Part shown: one piece after another, positions 43,822 to 52,308 of the stretch
How the letters are laid out: each line of letters begins with the position of its first letter
Numbering within the stretch: position 1 is the stretch's first letter
NCBI GenBank assembly: GCA_020442065.1
Contig: JAGRKZ010000068.1
Span: forward strand, 1 to 63,065
DNA from: Bauldia sp.
GTDB taxonomy: Bacteria > Pseudomonadota > Alphaproteobacteria > Rhizobiales > Kaistiaceae
DNA length: 63,065 nucleotides
Direction: 5' to 3'
Notes under the pieces: generated by a model
The model's input: only the letters and a program-made list of their open reading frames with translations
The model's database searches: none
What the model was told of the DNA's origin: nothing
Program-made: the position numbers and the translations under genes

Positions 43822-43822
43822 C

Positions 43823-43858
43823 ATGGGTCGCCGCGCTCACTGTTCTTTGGGCGCCTGA
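43823..43858 (+). pseudogene. First codons of a further HTH-array copy
   Basis: One base after the previous stop, ATG 43823 begins MGRRAH, the same six residues that start array copy 3 (MGRRAH) and close to copy 2 (MGRRPH), then diverges (CSLGA) and stops at 43856-43858. The stop-then-start spacing equals that between copies 2 and 3. It shows that the array once continued and was cut by a second junction, after which the glycosyltransferase-like gene region begins. Confidence 0.6.
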
Positions 43859-43917
43859 TTCCCGCCGGAGCCGATCGCCACTCCAGCTGATCGATGCTGC
43901 GGGAAGAGCAGCCGTCC

Positions 43918-45522
43918 TCAACTTTGAGCGCGGATTGACCGGCGCCGCGGAGGGGAGTCCGCAGCGTGAAGGGCCCGCGCCATGTGCCGCGTGATCCTCA
44001 TCAGTCCAATCAGAACAGGATCGAACCTCTCCTCGGATCGGTATCCGGCCAAGCCCATCGCGATCGACCCACGGGGGGCCATCGGCACGGGAACGCCGGC
44101 ACGAGGCTTGGGCGTCGCCAGCCAAGCAGCCGCCTTCAGCTGAAAATCGAGCTGTTCAATGATGTCGGCTCGCCTCATCTGGTGGGTTCTGAGCTTCCGG
44201 CAAACGTCAAGCTTCTCCTCGAGACTGCGTAAGCGCCGCACGGTCGGCGGGATTCGGCCTCCCACCAGCGCGAGGCAACGGGCGGAAATCCAGGCGGACA
44301 GAGCATCAAGCAGCGGATCATCGTGCCGGGTGGCGTGTTGCGCAATGAGATAAGCGCGCTTGGCCGCCGTTTTCGCTTCGCGTATCCGGCCAAGCAATGC
44401 CGCCTCCCGGGCCTGGCGCGCGAGTGCCGCCGCAAAATCAGGATCGAGCCGGACGGCGGCCCGCGCCAGGGCGAGGCGTCGCTTGCGTCTCAGCTGATCG
44501 CCGAAGACGTCGACGTGCCAGCAGACATCGCGGGCGAGGAAGGGCCTGAGCCAAGAGGACCGCGTGACCTTGGGGGGTTGCCGATCGATCCAACCTGCCA
44601 GCATCCGCGCCTCACCGCCCACTGGCGCAAACTCATCCGTCTGAACGAAATCGACGCCCCCGATATTGGCTGCAACATGGCTGAAGGCGCTTCGCTTGGG
44701 ACCGACGATGGATCGGCTGTTGGCCAACAGCATGATATCGGCAAGGGCCTGCTCCACTTCGCTGAGAGACGCATAGGCGGGATAGAACTCGCTCGGGGTT
44801 TGCACCTGCGGAAAACAGTCTCGCAGATAAGCGACCGCCGCCGGACTGTCCGACATGACGAGGATCGAGGTGCGCGCTGATCCGGACAGCGTCCTGATCG
44901 CCCGCTTGACGTATGGCAGGGGGACGTACTTCTCGTAGGCCATGAACTGCCGCCACTCTCCCGTGACGATGTCTCCTCCGCGAAAGTGGATCGCGTGGTA
45001 TCTGGTCTGTCGACCAAGCGCGGCAAAGAACGCGATGATCTCCCGCGCCCGCCGGCTCCATCCTATGGCCTCGAAGGCCAGGCGATAGCGCGAGGATGCG
45101 GCAGCTCGGTCCTCGCCCTGAAAACAAAGCACTTTGAACATCTCACCGATGCCGAGGGCGACCGCCCGGTTTCGGTCGAGCAGCTCGGTGCGCATCTCCT
45201 CTACGGTCTTCCTAGCGTCGAATTGCAGCAAGGACCGGCGCAGAAGGTCCTCTTCTGAAATCTCGTGACGGTCCAGGAAGGCGTCTTCGAAGATTTGAGA
45301 CGGTTGATTGACCTCCGCATCGGCTCCCCTTGGCCAGACGAAACGGAAGTCGGTGCCGATGGCGTCGGCAACCGCGGCTGCATTGATCATGGCGCCGAGA
45401 CGCCCGCCAAGGCGATCCCAGCGGCGCGAAAAAACAAAGGGCTCCGGCGCTTCAAGTTCGCCCAAGACGTCGCTCAAATCCGACTCACCAAGGCAAAGCA
45501 ATGGTGCCACATCTTCGGCCAC
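43918..45522 (-). CDS. Fucosyltransferase-like glycosyltransferase with C-terminal TPR-like helices
   Basis: A 534-residue protein from GTG 45522 with AGGTGA seven bases upstream. The N-terminal segment FVFSRRWDRLGGRLGAMINA and DFRFVWPRGAD resembles GT-B fucosyltransferase-like proteins that begin with a G-L-G-x-R-L loop; YHAIHFRGGDIVTGEW is reminiscent of the H-x-R-x-G-D donor-binding motif of alpha-1,2/1,6-fucosyltransferases, and ILLANSRSIVGPKRSAFSHV of their C-terminal motif. Residues about 330-420 look like helical repeats. A GDP-mannose 3,5-epimerase gene lies divergently 247 bases away, which would supply a GDP-L-sugar donor. Function is tentative; it is not clearly in a known family to me. 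Confidence 0.5.
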   Translation of the reverse strand: MAEDVAPLLCLGESDLSDVLGELEAPEPFVFSRRWDRLGGRLGAMINAAAVADAIGTDFRFVWPRGADAEVNQPSQIFEDAFLDRHEISEEDLLRRSLLQFDARKTVEEMRTELLDRNRAVALGIGEMFKVLCFQGEDRAAASSRYRLAFEAIGWSRRAREIIAFFAALGRQTRYHAIHFRGGDIVTGEWRQFMAYEKYVPLPYVKRAIRTLSGSARTSILVMSDSPAAVAYLRDCFPQVQTPSEFYPAYASLSEVEQALADIMLLANSRSIVGPKRSAFSHVAANIGGVDFVQTDEFAPVGGEARMLAGWIDRQPPKVTRSSWLRPFLARDVCWHVDVFGDQLRRKRRLALARAAVRLDPDFAAALARQAREAALLGRIREAKTAAKRAYLIAQHATRHDDPLLDALSAWISARCLALVGGRIPPTVRRLRSLEEKLDVCRKLRTHQMRRADIIEQLDFQLKAAAWLATPKPRAGVPVPMAPRGSIAMGLAGYRSEERFDPVLIGLMRITRHMARALHAADSPPRRRSIRAQS

Positions 45523-45768
45523 ATCCGGATCACCTAGCTCCGAGCACGCAGTACGCCGTCCGCGAGAGAACTGGTTTCCGGACGGAGGTCATGGGAGATC
45601 GCCCCGAAAGACCGCGCGGTAAGATTGACAGTCAGGTCGAGAATTGGTCGGTTCGAATCGAATTTGCCCATTGAGATCCGTAGCCGATCACGATTGACGC
45701 GGCGTGCCCATTCCGCCAACGAAGGGCTTGGGGTGGCGCGCCGAATTTGGTTTGCGTGGAGGAAGTCC

Positions 45769-46743
45769 GTGAAACGGGCACTGGTGTGTGGGGGTGGTGG
45801 CTTCATCGGTGCGCAGTTGGTCAAGACGCTGAAGCGAGAAGGATACTTTGTCCGCGCTGCAGACCTCAAACGACCCGAATTTGCCGAGTCTGCCGCTGAC
45901 GAGTTTCTGATTGGGGACCTCAGAGATCGTGACTTTGCGGCTTGGACTGCCGAGGGTGAATTCGACGAGCTGTATCAACTGGCTGCCGAGATGGGGGGCG
46001 CCGGCTATTTGTTCACGGGCGACCATGACGTCGCGGTCATGTCCAGTACACAGATCAACTTCAACATCCTCAACGCCTGTGCTGCGGGTCGGATTGGATC
46101 AGTTTTCTACTCCTCATCGGCCTGCGTCTATCCCATCCACAACCAGCTCAATCCGAACGCCCCGGACTGCAGGGAGGACACGGCCTATCCAGCAGCGCCC
46201 GACAGCGAATACGGGTGGGAGAAGCTCTTCAGTGAGCGGCTCTATCAGACCTATCACCGGAACCTCGGGGTCAACATTCACATCGCCCGATACCACAACG
46301 TGTTCGGTCCCGAAGGCACATGGACGGGCGGCCGTGAGAAGGCCCCCGCGGCAATCTGCCGAAAAGTCGCTGAGGCTCGCGATGGGGACTCGATCGAGAT
46401 CTGGGGGGATGGCCGGCAGACGCGAACGTTTCTGTACGTGGACGACTGTCTGGCCGCGACCACTTCGCTCGCTCGCTCGACTTATGCCGGGCCGGTGAAT
46501 GTTGGTTCGGAGGAACTCGTTAGCATTGCCGATCTCGTGGACCTTGTTGCCGACATTGCCGGCAAGCGAATCGAGAAGAGATTTGTAACTGGCCCAACCG
46601 GCGTTCGCGGCCGCCGCTCGGACAATCGGATTGCGGAAGAGAAACTTGGCTGGCGGCCGACTATTCCTCTTCGCGTCGGTCTTGAGCGCACCTTCGCCTG
46701 GATTGAAGAGCAGGTGCGGGCGTCCTTGAAGCCGCATGGATGA
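45769..46743 (+). CDS. GDP-mannose 3,5-epimerase
   Basis: A 324-residue extended SDR from GTG 45769, preceded by GGAGGA six bases upstream. NAD motif GGGGFIG (about 8-14). It matches plant GDP-mannose 3,5-epimerase along its length: LAAEMGGAGYLFT, SSSACVYP, GTWTGGREKAPAAICRK, IWGDGRQTRTFLYVDD, GVRGRRSDN. Cys119, Tyr148, Lys152 and Lys191 match Cys145, Tyr174, Lys178 and Lys217 of the Arabidopsis enzyme with identical spacing. It converts GDP-mannose to GDP-L-galactose/L-gulose. Sampled G+C is about 58%, lower than the catabolic genes. With the divergent glycosyltransferase-like gene it may make an L-sugar surface decoration. Confidence 0.85.
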   Translation: MKRALVCGGGGFIGAQLVKTLKREGYFVRAADLKRPEFAESAADEFLIGDLRDRDFAAWTAEGEFDELYQLAAEMGGAGYLFTGDHDVAVMSSTQINFNILNACAAGRIGSVFYSSSACVYPIHNQLNPNAPDCREDTAYPAAPDSEYGWEKLFSERLYQTYHRNLGVNIHIARYHNVFGPEGTWTGGREKAPAAICRKVAEARDGDSIEIWGDGRQTRTFLYVDDCLAATTSLARSTYAGPVNVGSEELVSIADLVDLVADIAGKRIEKRFVTGPTGVRGRRSDNRIAEEKLGWRPTIPLRVGLERTFAWIEEQVRASLKPHG

Positions 46744-46780
46744 AACGGGTGTCTGATTTCGTTTCTGGAGGCGGCTGCTG

Positions 46781-46964
46781 GTCGAGGAAGCCGCGACGTT
46801 CGCCGCAAACGTCCTGCCGATCGTCGAGTCCCTGCGCGCGTCAGATGTCCCTGACCTACGGAGCCTAGCGGCAGCAGCCGAACAGTCGCGGCATCCGCCC
46901 AGCGCGCGGCGGAAGGTGGCATGTCTCCAGCGTCAAGAACCTGATCGAGCGCGCGGTTGGCTAG
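46781..46964 (+). pseudogene. Serine recombinase copy 3, 3' remnant
   Basis: The frame [20 protein letters not shown] then SDVPDLRSLAA aligns with residues about 168-205 of copy 1. A shift then occurs, and AGCGTCAAGAACCTG near 46929 returns to the conserved NVKNLIERAVG end and TAG (46962-46964). The resolvase domain is absent. The following 30 bases (46966-46995) share GGCGGGAAGAAC-(A/G)TTCT with the flank of copy 2. Confidence 0.75.
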
Positions 46965-47095
46965 CGCGTCCTTTCCAGGCGGGAAGAACATTCTGTCCGA
47001 GCGCACATCCAAGCGTCGTTCGCTTCATGCAGCCGCTCGACACGTCCTCTGCTTGACAACATCGGAAATTGCCGTCAGCCTGAATTCCGGTGATG

Positions 47096-47174
47096 GGGCA
47101 GCGCTGCCCGACGGGTCACCGCAAGCATTCAAATTCCTTCGAATGGCAATGGCGCCCGCGGCCGATGATGGCCG
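47096..47174 (+). promoter_or_regulatory. Leader hairpins, possible ANTAR antitermination target
   Basis: GGGC-AGCGCT-GCCC (47096-47109) can form a hairpin with a six-base loop that has A at position 1 and G at position 4, the loop rule for RNA bound by ANTAR proteins. A second hairpin, CGGCC-GATGAT-GGCCG (47159-47174), also has a six-base loop but begins with G. Both lie just before amiC, where AmiR-type regulators act. Spacing between them (about 50 bases) is wider than in known two-hairpin targets, and no terminator with a U-run was seen, so this is tentative. Confidence 0.3.
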
Positions 47175-47199
47175 GGGGTCCTCTTCCGTTGGACGGTCG

Positions 47200-48357
47200 A
47201 TGCGACGCCAGCCCTTGCGGATCGGATTGCTGTTCTCCTCGACGGGGCCCTACTCGGTGGTCGCCCGGTCGATGCTGAATGGCGCGCTCCTTGCACTTGC
47301 TGAGCACAACGCAAGCCATCCCGACTGCGAGCTGGAGCCTGTCGTTGTGAATCCGGGCGGCGAAACTGGTCAGTATGCGGTGCTCGCGACGGAGCTCCTC
47401 AAGTCGGGGATTCGCCACGTCGTCGGCTGCTACACCTCTTCGTCGCGGAAGGAGGTCATCCCGGCCTTCGAGAAGCACGACGCGCTCCTCTGGTACCCGT
47501 CGCACTACGAAGGCTTCGAGACCTCGAGCCAGGTGATCTACACCGGCGCCGCTCCCAACCAGCATATCCTGCCGCTGGTCGAGCACATGGTCGGGGAGGG
47601 GCGACGCCGCGCCTTCTGTGTCGGCTCGAACTACATCTGGGCCTGGGAGAACAACCGCATCATGCGTGAAGCGATCCTCTCCCACGAAGGGCAGATCGTC
47701 GCCGAGCGCTACCTGCCGGTCGGCGAGATCGACCTGGCAAGGGTGGTCGACGAGATCATCGCTACCAGGCCCGGCTTCATCTTCAACACGCTGATCGGCA
47801 CCAGCGCCTACCAGTTCTTCCGCGACCTGCGCGCGGCCTGCACGTCACGCGGCATCGATCAGGTCTCGGCCTTTCCGGTGGCAAGCTGCAGCCTCTCCGA
47901 GCCTGAGCTGGAAGAGATCGGTCCGGACGCAGTCGACGGCCATCTGTCGTCGAGCGTCTACTTCGCCACTGTCGAAACGCCCGAGAACCGCCGCTTCCTG
48001 AGCGCCTATGCACAGGCCTTCCCGGCAGGCCCGACCGTCTCCGCCGACGCGGAGGCTTCCTACATCGCGATGAAGCTTCTCGGCCGAGCGCTGGTTGCGG
48101 CCGGGACCGATGCCATCGAGACGGTGAAGGCCGCCGCGGCGACGATCGAGCTCGACGCGCCGCAAGGCCCGGTGTTGATCGATCCCGATACGATGCATGC
48201 ATTCCTGACGCCGCGAATTGGGCGCTCCACCGCTGAAGCGCGCTTCGATGTCGTGAAGGCGGCGTCGGCTCCCGTCCGGCCCGATCCCTATCTCGTGCAG
48301 TCGATGCCGCGCTTCGCCGCACCGGCCCGCGCGACCAACCTGAGGCTTGTGCGATGA
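47200..48357 (+). CDS. amiC: AmiC-like amide sensor (negative regulator of AmiR)
   Basis: About 385 residues from ATG 47200; ATGs at 47143 and 47149 or the longer frame to 46957 are possible but extend beyond the family start. It is a cytoplasmic type I binding protein with no signal peptide: LRIGLLFSSTGPYSVVARSM, VVGCYTSSSRKEVIPAFEKH, LLWYPSHYEGFETSSQVIY, GAAPNQHILPL, LDAPQGPVLIDPD and RPDPYLVQ match Pseudomonas AmiC closely. AmiC holds AmiR silent until an amide binds. It overlaps amiR by ATGA, as in the known pair, so sensor and antiterminator are made together. Confidence 0.9.
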   Translation: MRRQPLRIGLLFSSTGPYSVVARSMLNGALLALAEHNASHPDCELEPVVVNPGGETGQYAVLATELLKSGIRHVVGCYTSSSRKEVIPAFEKHDALLWYPSHYEGFETSSQVIYTGAAPNQHILPLVEHMVGEGRRRAFCVGSNYIWAWENNRIMREAILSHEGQIVAERYLPVGEIDLARVVDEIIATRPGFIFNTLIGTSAYQFFRDLRAACTSRGIDQVSAFPVASCSLSEPELEEIGPDAVDGHLSSSVYFATVETPENRRFLSAYAQAFPAGPTVSADAEASYIAMKLLGRALVAAGTDAIETVKAAAATIELDAPQGPVLIDPDTMHAFLTPRIGRSTAEARFDVVKAASAPVRPDPYLVQSMPRFAAPARATNLRLVR

Positions 48358-49031
48358 CCGAGCCGCGCGTCCTCCAGAATTTCAGCAGCTTCGTCGGCCA
48401 CCTGGTGGCCTCGGACCTCAGAGCGGCGGACAGCCTGAAGGCGACGCTCGAGCGGCTTGGTGCGTCGCTGGTCGTCGTGCCGGTCGTCGACGGGCGCGCG
48501 ACGCTTGACGTGCCCGCTCTGCGCGACGACCGCGACCTTCTCTTCGTCGACGCCGATCTCGGACAGCCGCTCGAACTCGGCGAGATCGAACGACCGCCCC
48601 AGGTCCCGGTCATCGGACTCGTTGGCGTCGAAGCGCCAAGCCGGCTGAAGACGCTCATCCAGATCGGCGCGACCGCCTTCCTCCGCAAGCCAGTGCAGGG
48701 CGCGGCGGTCTATTCCGCCTTGTTCATCGGCATCAACGGATTTCTTCGCAGGCGGCAGCTGGAGAGCCGTCTCGAGGATCATGAGAGGCGGCGACGCGGC
48801 CGCCGGTTGGTCATCAAGGCCATTCTCGACCTCATGCAGCGCGCAGGGATCGATGACGATCAGGCATACGCCATCCTGCGGCGTGAGAGCATGAAGCAAA
48901 GACTCAGCATCGAGGACTACTGCGCCACTGTTGCCCGAACCGGCCGCGACGTCGCCTTCGCTGGCGGCGCGACCGGAGCGGACGGCCGGGATGCATCCCT
49001 CAACCAAAGGAACCAGAGGAGCAGACCATGA
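48354..49031 (+). CDS. amiR: AmiR-like ANTAR antitermination regulator
   Basis: A 225-residue protein. The N-terminal about 130 residues are a receiver-like domain without clear phosphorylation (LLFVDADLGQPLELGEIE, VIGLVGVEAPSRLKTLI), then a coiled linker (RRRQLESRLEDHERRRRGR) and a C-terminal ANTAR domain (VIKAILDLMQRAGIDDDQAY then AILRRESMKQRLSIEDY). ANTAR proteins bind paired RNA hairpins and stop transcription termination. Start and stop overlap both neighbours in ATGA, so the regulator pair is in one transcript with the transporter genes. The N-terminal phospho-site is not needed in AmiR, which is controlled by AmiC. Confidence 0.9.
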   Translation: MTEPRVLQNFSSFVGHLVASDLRAADSLKATLERLGASLVVVPVVDGRATLDVPALRDDRDLLFVDADLGQPLELGEIERPPQVPVIGLVGVEAPSRLKTLIQIGATAFLRKPVQGAAVYSALFIGINGFLRRRQLESRLEDHERRRRGRRLVIKAILDLMQRAGIDDDQAYAILRRESMKQRLSIEDYCATVARTGRDVAFAGGATGADGRDASLNQRNQRSRP

Positions 49032-50269
49032 ACGTTCGATACCGCATGGGACTGACGGCCGCCGGCCTGGTCAGCGGACTACTACTTGCCGCCGCGCCAA
49101 CGCTCGCGGCCGATCCGATCAAGATCGGCGTACTCGAGGATCAGTCCGGCGACTTCGCCGCCGCGACGATCGGCAAGGTCCACGCGATTGAGCTTGCCGT
49201 CGATGAGATCAACAAGGCAGGCGGCATCGCCGGCCGGCCGATCGAGCTCGTCATCTACGACACCCAGTCGGACAACACCCGCTATCAGGAGTTCATGCGG
49301 CGCGTCCTTCAGCGCGACAAGGTCGACGTCGTTTTCGCCGGCTTCTCATCGGCGTCACGCGAGGCCTACCGGCCGATCGTGAACCAGTTCGACGGCTTCG
49401 CCTTCTACAACAACCAGTACGAAGGCGGCGTCTGCGATGCCAACATGGTGGTCACCGGCGCGGTGCCCGAACAGCAGTTCTCCACCCTCATCCCGTGGAT
49501 GATGGAGACCTACGGCAAGAAGGTCTACACCATCGCCGCGGACTACAATTTCGGTCAGATCTCGGCCGAGTGGGTGCGCAACATCGTCAAGGAGAACGGC
49601 GGCGAGATGGTCGGCGAGGAGTTCATCCCGCTCGGCGTGTCGCAGTTCTCACAGACGATCCAGAACATCCAGAACGCCAAGCCCGACTTCGTCGTCACGC
49701 TCCTCGTCGGCACCGCCCAGGCCTCCTATTACGAGCAGGCCGCGGCCGCCGCGGTTGGCCTGCCCATGGCCTCGTCGGTCAATGTTGGTCAGGGCTACGA
49801 GCATAAGCGCTTCACCCCGCCCAGCCTCGCCAACATGTATGTGACGACGAACTACATTGAGGAAGTTGATACGCCGGCGAGCAAGGAGTTCCTCGCCAAG
49901 TTCAAGGCGATGTTCCCCGACGAGCCCTACGTCAACCAGGAAGCGGCGAACTCCTACATCGCCATGAACCTCTACAAGCAGATGGTCGAACGCGCCAACG
50001 GCTCGACCGACCGAGAGGACCTGCGGAAGATCATCGCCGAGGGAGATGTCTGTTTCGACGGACCGTCGGGCAAGGTCTGCCTCGACCCGAAGAGCCAGCA
50101 CATGTCGCACACGATCTTCCTCGCCAAGGTCAACGACGATCATTCGATCTCGTTTCCCAAAGTGTGGGAAGACATCAAGCCGTACTGGCTGGGCGACGCG
50201 GGCTGCGACCTGACCGTCTCGGATCCGAGCGAACAGTACACGCCGTCGAACCCGCCCAAGAAGGGCTAG
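49028..50269 (+). CDS. Amide/urea-type ABC importer periplasmic binding protein
   Basis: A 413-residue exported protein; signal peptide residues 1-27 with cleavage near LAADPI. The mature protein has IKIGVLEDQSGDFAAATIGK, ELVIYDTQSDNTRYQEFMRR, SASREAYRPIVNQ and YNNQYEGGVCDANMV, a pattern of the FmdD/UrtA short-chain amide and urea binding proteins rather than LivJ. Related in fold to AmiC. Two cysteines (C438-type regions VCDAN and DVCFDGPSGKVCLD) may form disulfides. Translationally coupled to amiR, so amide uptake is set by amide sensing. Confidence 0.9.
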   Translation: MNVRYRMGLTAAGLVSGLLLAAAPTLAADPIKIGVLEDQSGDFAAATIGKVHAIELAVDEINKAGGIAGRPIELVIYDTQSDNTRYQEFMRRVLQRDKVDVVFAGFSSASREAYRPIVNQFDGFAFYNNQYEGGVCDANMVVTGAVPEQQFSTLIPWMMETYGKKVYTIAADYNFGQISAEWVRNIVKENGGEMVGEEFIPLGVSQFSQTIQNIQNAKPDFVVTLLVGTAQASYYEQAAAAAVGLPMASSVNVGQGYEHKRFTPPSLANMYVTTNYIEEVDTPASKEFLAKFKAMFPDEPYVNQEAANSYIAMNLYKQMVERANGSTDREDLRKIIAEGDVCFDGPSGKVCLDPKSQHMSHTIFLAKVNDDHSISFPKVWEDIKPYWLGDAGCDLTVSDPSEQYTPSNPPKKG

Positions 50270-50278
50270 TCCGACCCC

Positions 50279-50308
50279 GAGGCCGCCGGACTCTGTTCCG
50301 GCGGCCTC
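50279..50308 (+). terminator. Long intercistronic hairpin after the amide-binding protein gene
   Basis: GAGGCCGCCGGA (50279-50290) and TCCGGCGGCCTC (50297-50308) form a perfect 12-pair stem with loop CTCTGT, ten bases after the stop. There is no U-run, so a stabiliser or partial attenuator that keeps the binding protein mRNA abundant is likelier than a full stop. The permease gene follows at 50358. Confidence 0.65.
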
Positions 50309-50357
50309 CCACGCCTTCATCCGCACCGTCGCGGGATCTCGGACAGGAAAGCCCGGC

Positions 50358-51230
50358 ATGGAAATCCTCGGGGCCGTATTCGCCGCGGTCTACCAGTTCG
50401 GCGACGCCTTCGCCTTCCTGGTGCTTTCGGCCTGTGGCCTCGCCGTCATCTTCGGGATGATGGGGGTGATCAACCTCGCCCATGGCGAGTTCATCATGTG
50501 CGGCGCCTATGTGACGGTGATGACCAACCGGCTGGGCGTGCCGCTCCCGGTCGCCATCCTCGCCGGGGCACTGGTCGCCGGGGCGGTGGGCGTGCTCGTC
50601 GAGCGCCTCGTCATCCGCCACCTCTACAGCCGCCCGCTCGACACCATCGTCGCGACCTGGGGGATCAGCCTGATCGCCACGCAGGGCACCCTGATCGTCC
50701 TCGGCTCGACCATGCCCGGCGTCGGCACGCCCTTTGGCAGCTTTGAATTCGCGGGCCTCTCCTATTCCTACTACCGCATCGTGCTGATGCTCTCGGCCGT
50801 CGCGGTACTCGCCATCCTCTATCTCTTCTTCACCAGGACGCGTTTCGGCGTGCTGGCGCGCGCCACCATCCAGGTACCGTCGATGGCGGAGGCGCTCGGC
50901 GTCGACACGCGCTTCATCTACGCCATGACCTTCGGTCTCGGGGCGGCGCTCGCCGGACTGACCGGCGGCCTCTATGCGCCGACAATGACGATGGTGCCGA
51001 CGATGGGCACGACCTTCATCATGGAGGCTTTCGTCACCGTCGTGGTCGGCGGCGCCGACGTGTTCCTCGGCACGGCGCCGGCGGCGGCGGTGCTCGCCGT
51101 GGTCAAGGCGACGCTGACGTCGTGGTACGGCCAGCTCTTCGGCCAGATCGGCCTGCTCATCGCCGTCATCATCGTCATCCGGGTGCTGCCGCGCGGCATC
51201 TCGGGCTTCATCCTGCGCGAGCGCGCCTAG
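50358..51230 (+). CDS. Amide/urea-type ABC importer permease (LivH/UrtB-like)
   Basis: A 290-residue permease with about eight hydrophobic helices. GLAVIFGMMGVINLAHGEFI is the LivH/UrtB signature, FTRTRFGVLARATIQVPSMA the ATPase-contact loop, and the C-terminal RVLPRGISGFILRERA ends as in UrtB. It is located with the LivM-type subunit encoded 22 bases downstream. The preceding hairpin may lower its expression relative to the binding protein. Confidence 0.9.
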   Translation: MEILGAVFAAVYQFGDAFAFLVLSACGLAVIFGMMGVINLAHGEFIMCGAYVTVMTNRLGVPLPVAILAGALVAGAVGVLVERLVIRHLYSRPLDTIVATWGISLIATQGTLIVLGSTMPGVGTPFGSFEFAGLSYSYYRIVLMLSAVAVLAILYLFFTRTRFGVLARATIQVPSMAEALGVDTRFIYAMTFGLGAALAGLTGGLYAPTMTMVPTMGTTFIMEAFVTVVVGGADVFLGTAPAAAVLAVVKATLTSWYGQLFGQIGLLIAVIIVIRVLPRGISGFILRERA

Positions 51231-51252
51231 CGATGGCGGGAGCATCGACAGA

Positions 51253-52308
51253 ATGACTTCGTTTCGCCGCTGGATCTCCCGACTGGAAGGGCCGCAGACG
51301 ATGGGGCGGGGGCCCGCGTTCTGGGTCGGCTTCTGCGTTGTGCTCGTTGCCGCCTGCGCCTATCCGCTGTTCAGCGACGGCTACACCGTGGGCAACACGG
51401 TCTACTTCTTCAACTGGGTGTTCATGGCGCTTGGCCTCAGCCTGATCTGGGGCTATGGCGGATCGCTGAGCTTCGGCCAGACCGCCTTCTTCGGTCTTGC
51501 CGGCTATGGCTACGGCATCCTGACGATCAATGTCGGCGACGCTTACGGCTTCACCCTGATCGCCACCCTCCTGGCGATCGGCGTTGCGGCCGCGTTCGCC
51601 GCCCTCCTCGGCTACTTCCTGTTCTTCGGGCGGATCAGCGGCGTCTTTCTCGGCATTGTCACCCTGTCGGTGACTCTCGTCTTCGAGCGTTTCATGGCGC
51701 AGACCGCCGGGCCGGAGTGGCGGGTCGGCTCAGCGCGGTTGAACGGCTTCAACGGCATGAGCGGCATGCCGCCTTTGACCATCCCGTGGTTCGGGGAGAG
51801 CATCGTCCTCTATCCCGACATCGAGCTCTACTACGTCACGCTCGGGCTGCTGGTGATCGTCTATCTTGGTCTCCGCATCCTGGTGAACTCGCGCTTCGGC
51901 AATGTCCTCGTCGCCATCCGCGAGAACCCTGAGCGGGCCGAGATGCTCGGCTACGACGTTCGCAAGTACCAGCTCGGCGCCTTCGTGATCGGCTCCTCGC
52001 TGGCCGGGCTCTCCGGGGTCCTCTACACGACCTGGGGTCAGTACATCACGCCGTCGAGTATGGGCATCACCGCAGCGGCGCTGCCGGTGATCTGGGTGGC
52101 GGTCGGCGGCCGCTCCGACCTGACGGCGACGCTCGCCGGGACGCTGATCGTGCTCGCGGGCTTCCAGGCGCTGACCATCTACGGAAGCCAGTATGCGCTG
52201 GTCGTGATGGGGCTCCTCCTCGTCCTCACCGTGCTGGTGGCGCCGCAGGGCGTCGTCGTCCTCGTCGGCCGGGCGCTCGGCAGGCTCTTCGGCAGAGGTG
52301 CACGCTGA
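51253..52308 (+). CDS. Amide/urea-type ABC importer permease (LivM/UrtC-like)
   Basis: A 351-residue permease. ALGLSLIWGYGGSLSFGQTA with FFGLAGYGYG is the UrtC-type signature; VNSRFGNVLVAIRENPERAE is the ATPase-contact loop. An N-terminal cytoplasmic extension of about 20 residues precedes the first helix. Its stop overlaps the next start in TGATG (52306-52310), so it is coupled to the ATPase gene. Confidence 0.9.
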   Translation: MTSFRRWISRLEGPQTMGRGPAFWVGFCVVLVAACAYPLFSDGYTVGNTVYFFNWVFMALGLSLIWGYGGSLSFGQTAFFGLAGYGYGILTINVGDAYGFTLIATLLAIGVAAAFAALLGYFLFFGRISGVFLGIVTLSVTLVFERFMAQTAGPEWRVGSARLNGFNGMSGMPPLTIPWFGESIVLYPDIELYYVTLGLLVIVYLGLRILVNSRFGNVLVAIRENPERAEMLGYDVRKYQLGAFVIGSSLAGLSGVLYTTWGQYITPSSMGITAAALPVIWVAVGGRSDLTATLAGTLIVLAGFQALTIYGSQYALVVMGLLLVLTVLVAPQGVVVLVGRALGRLFGRGAR

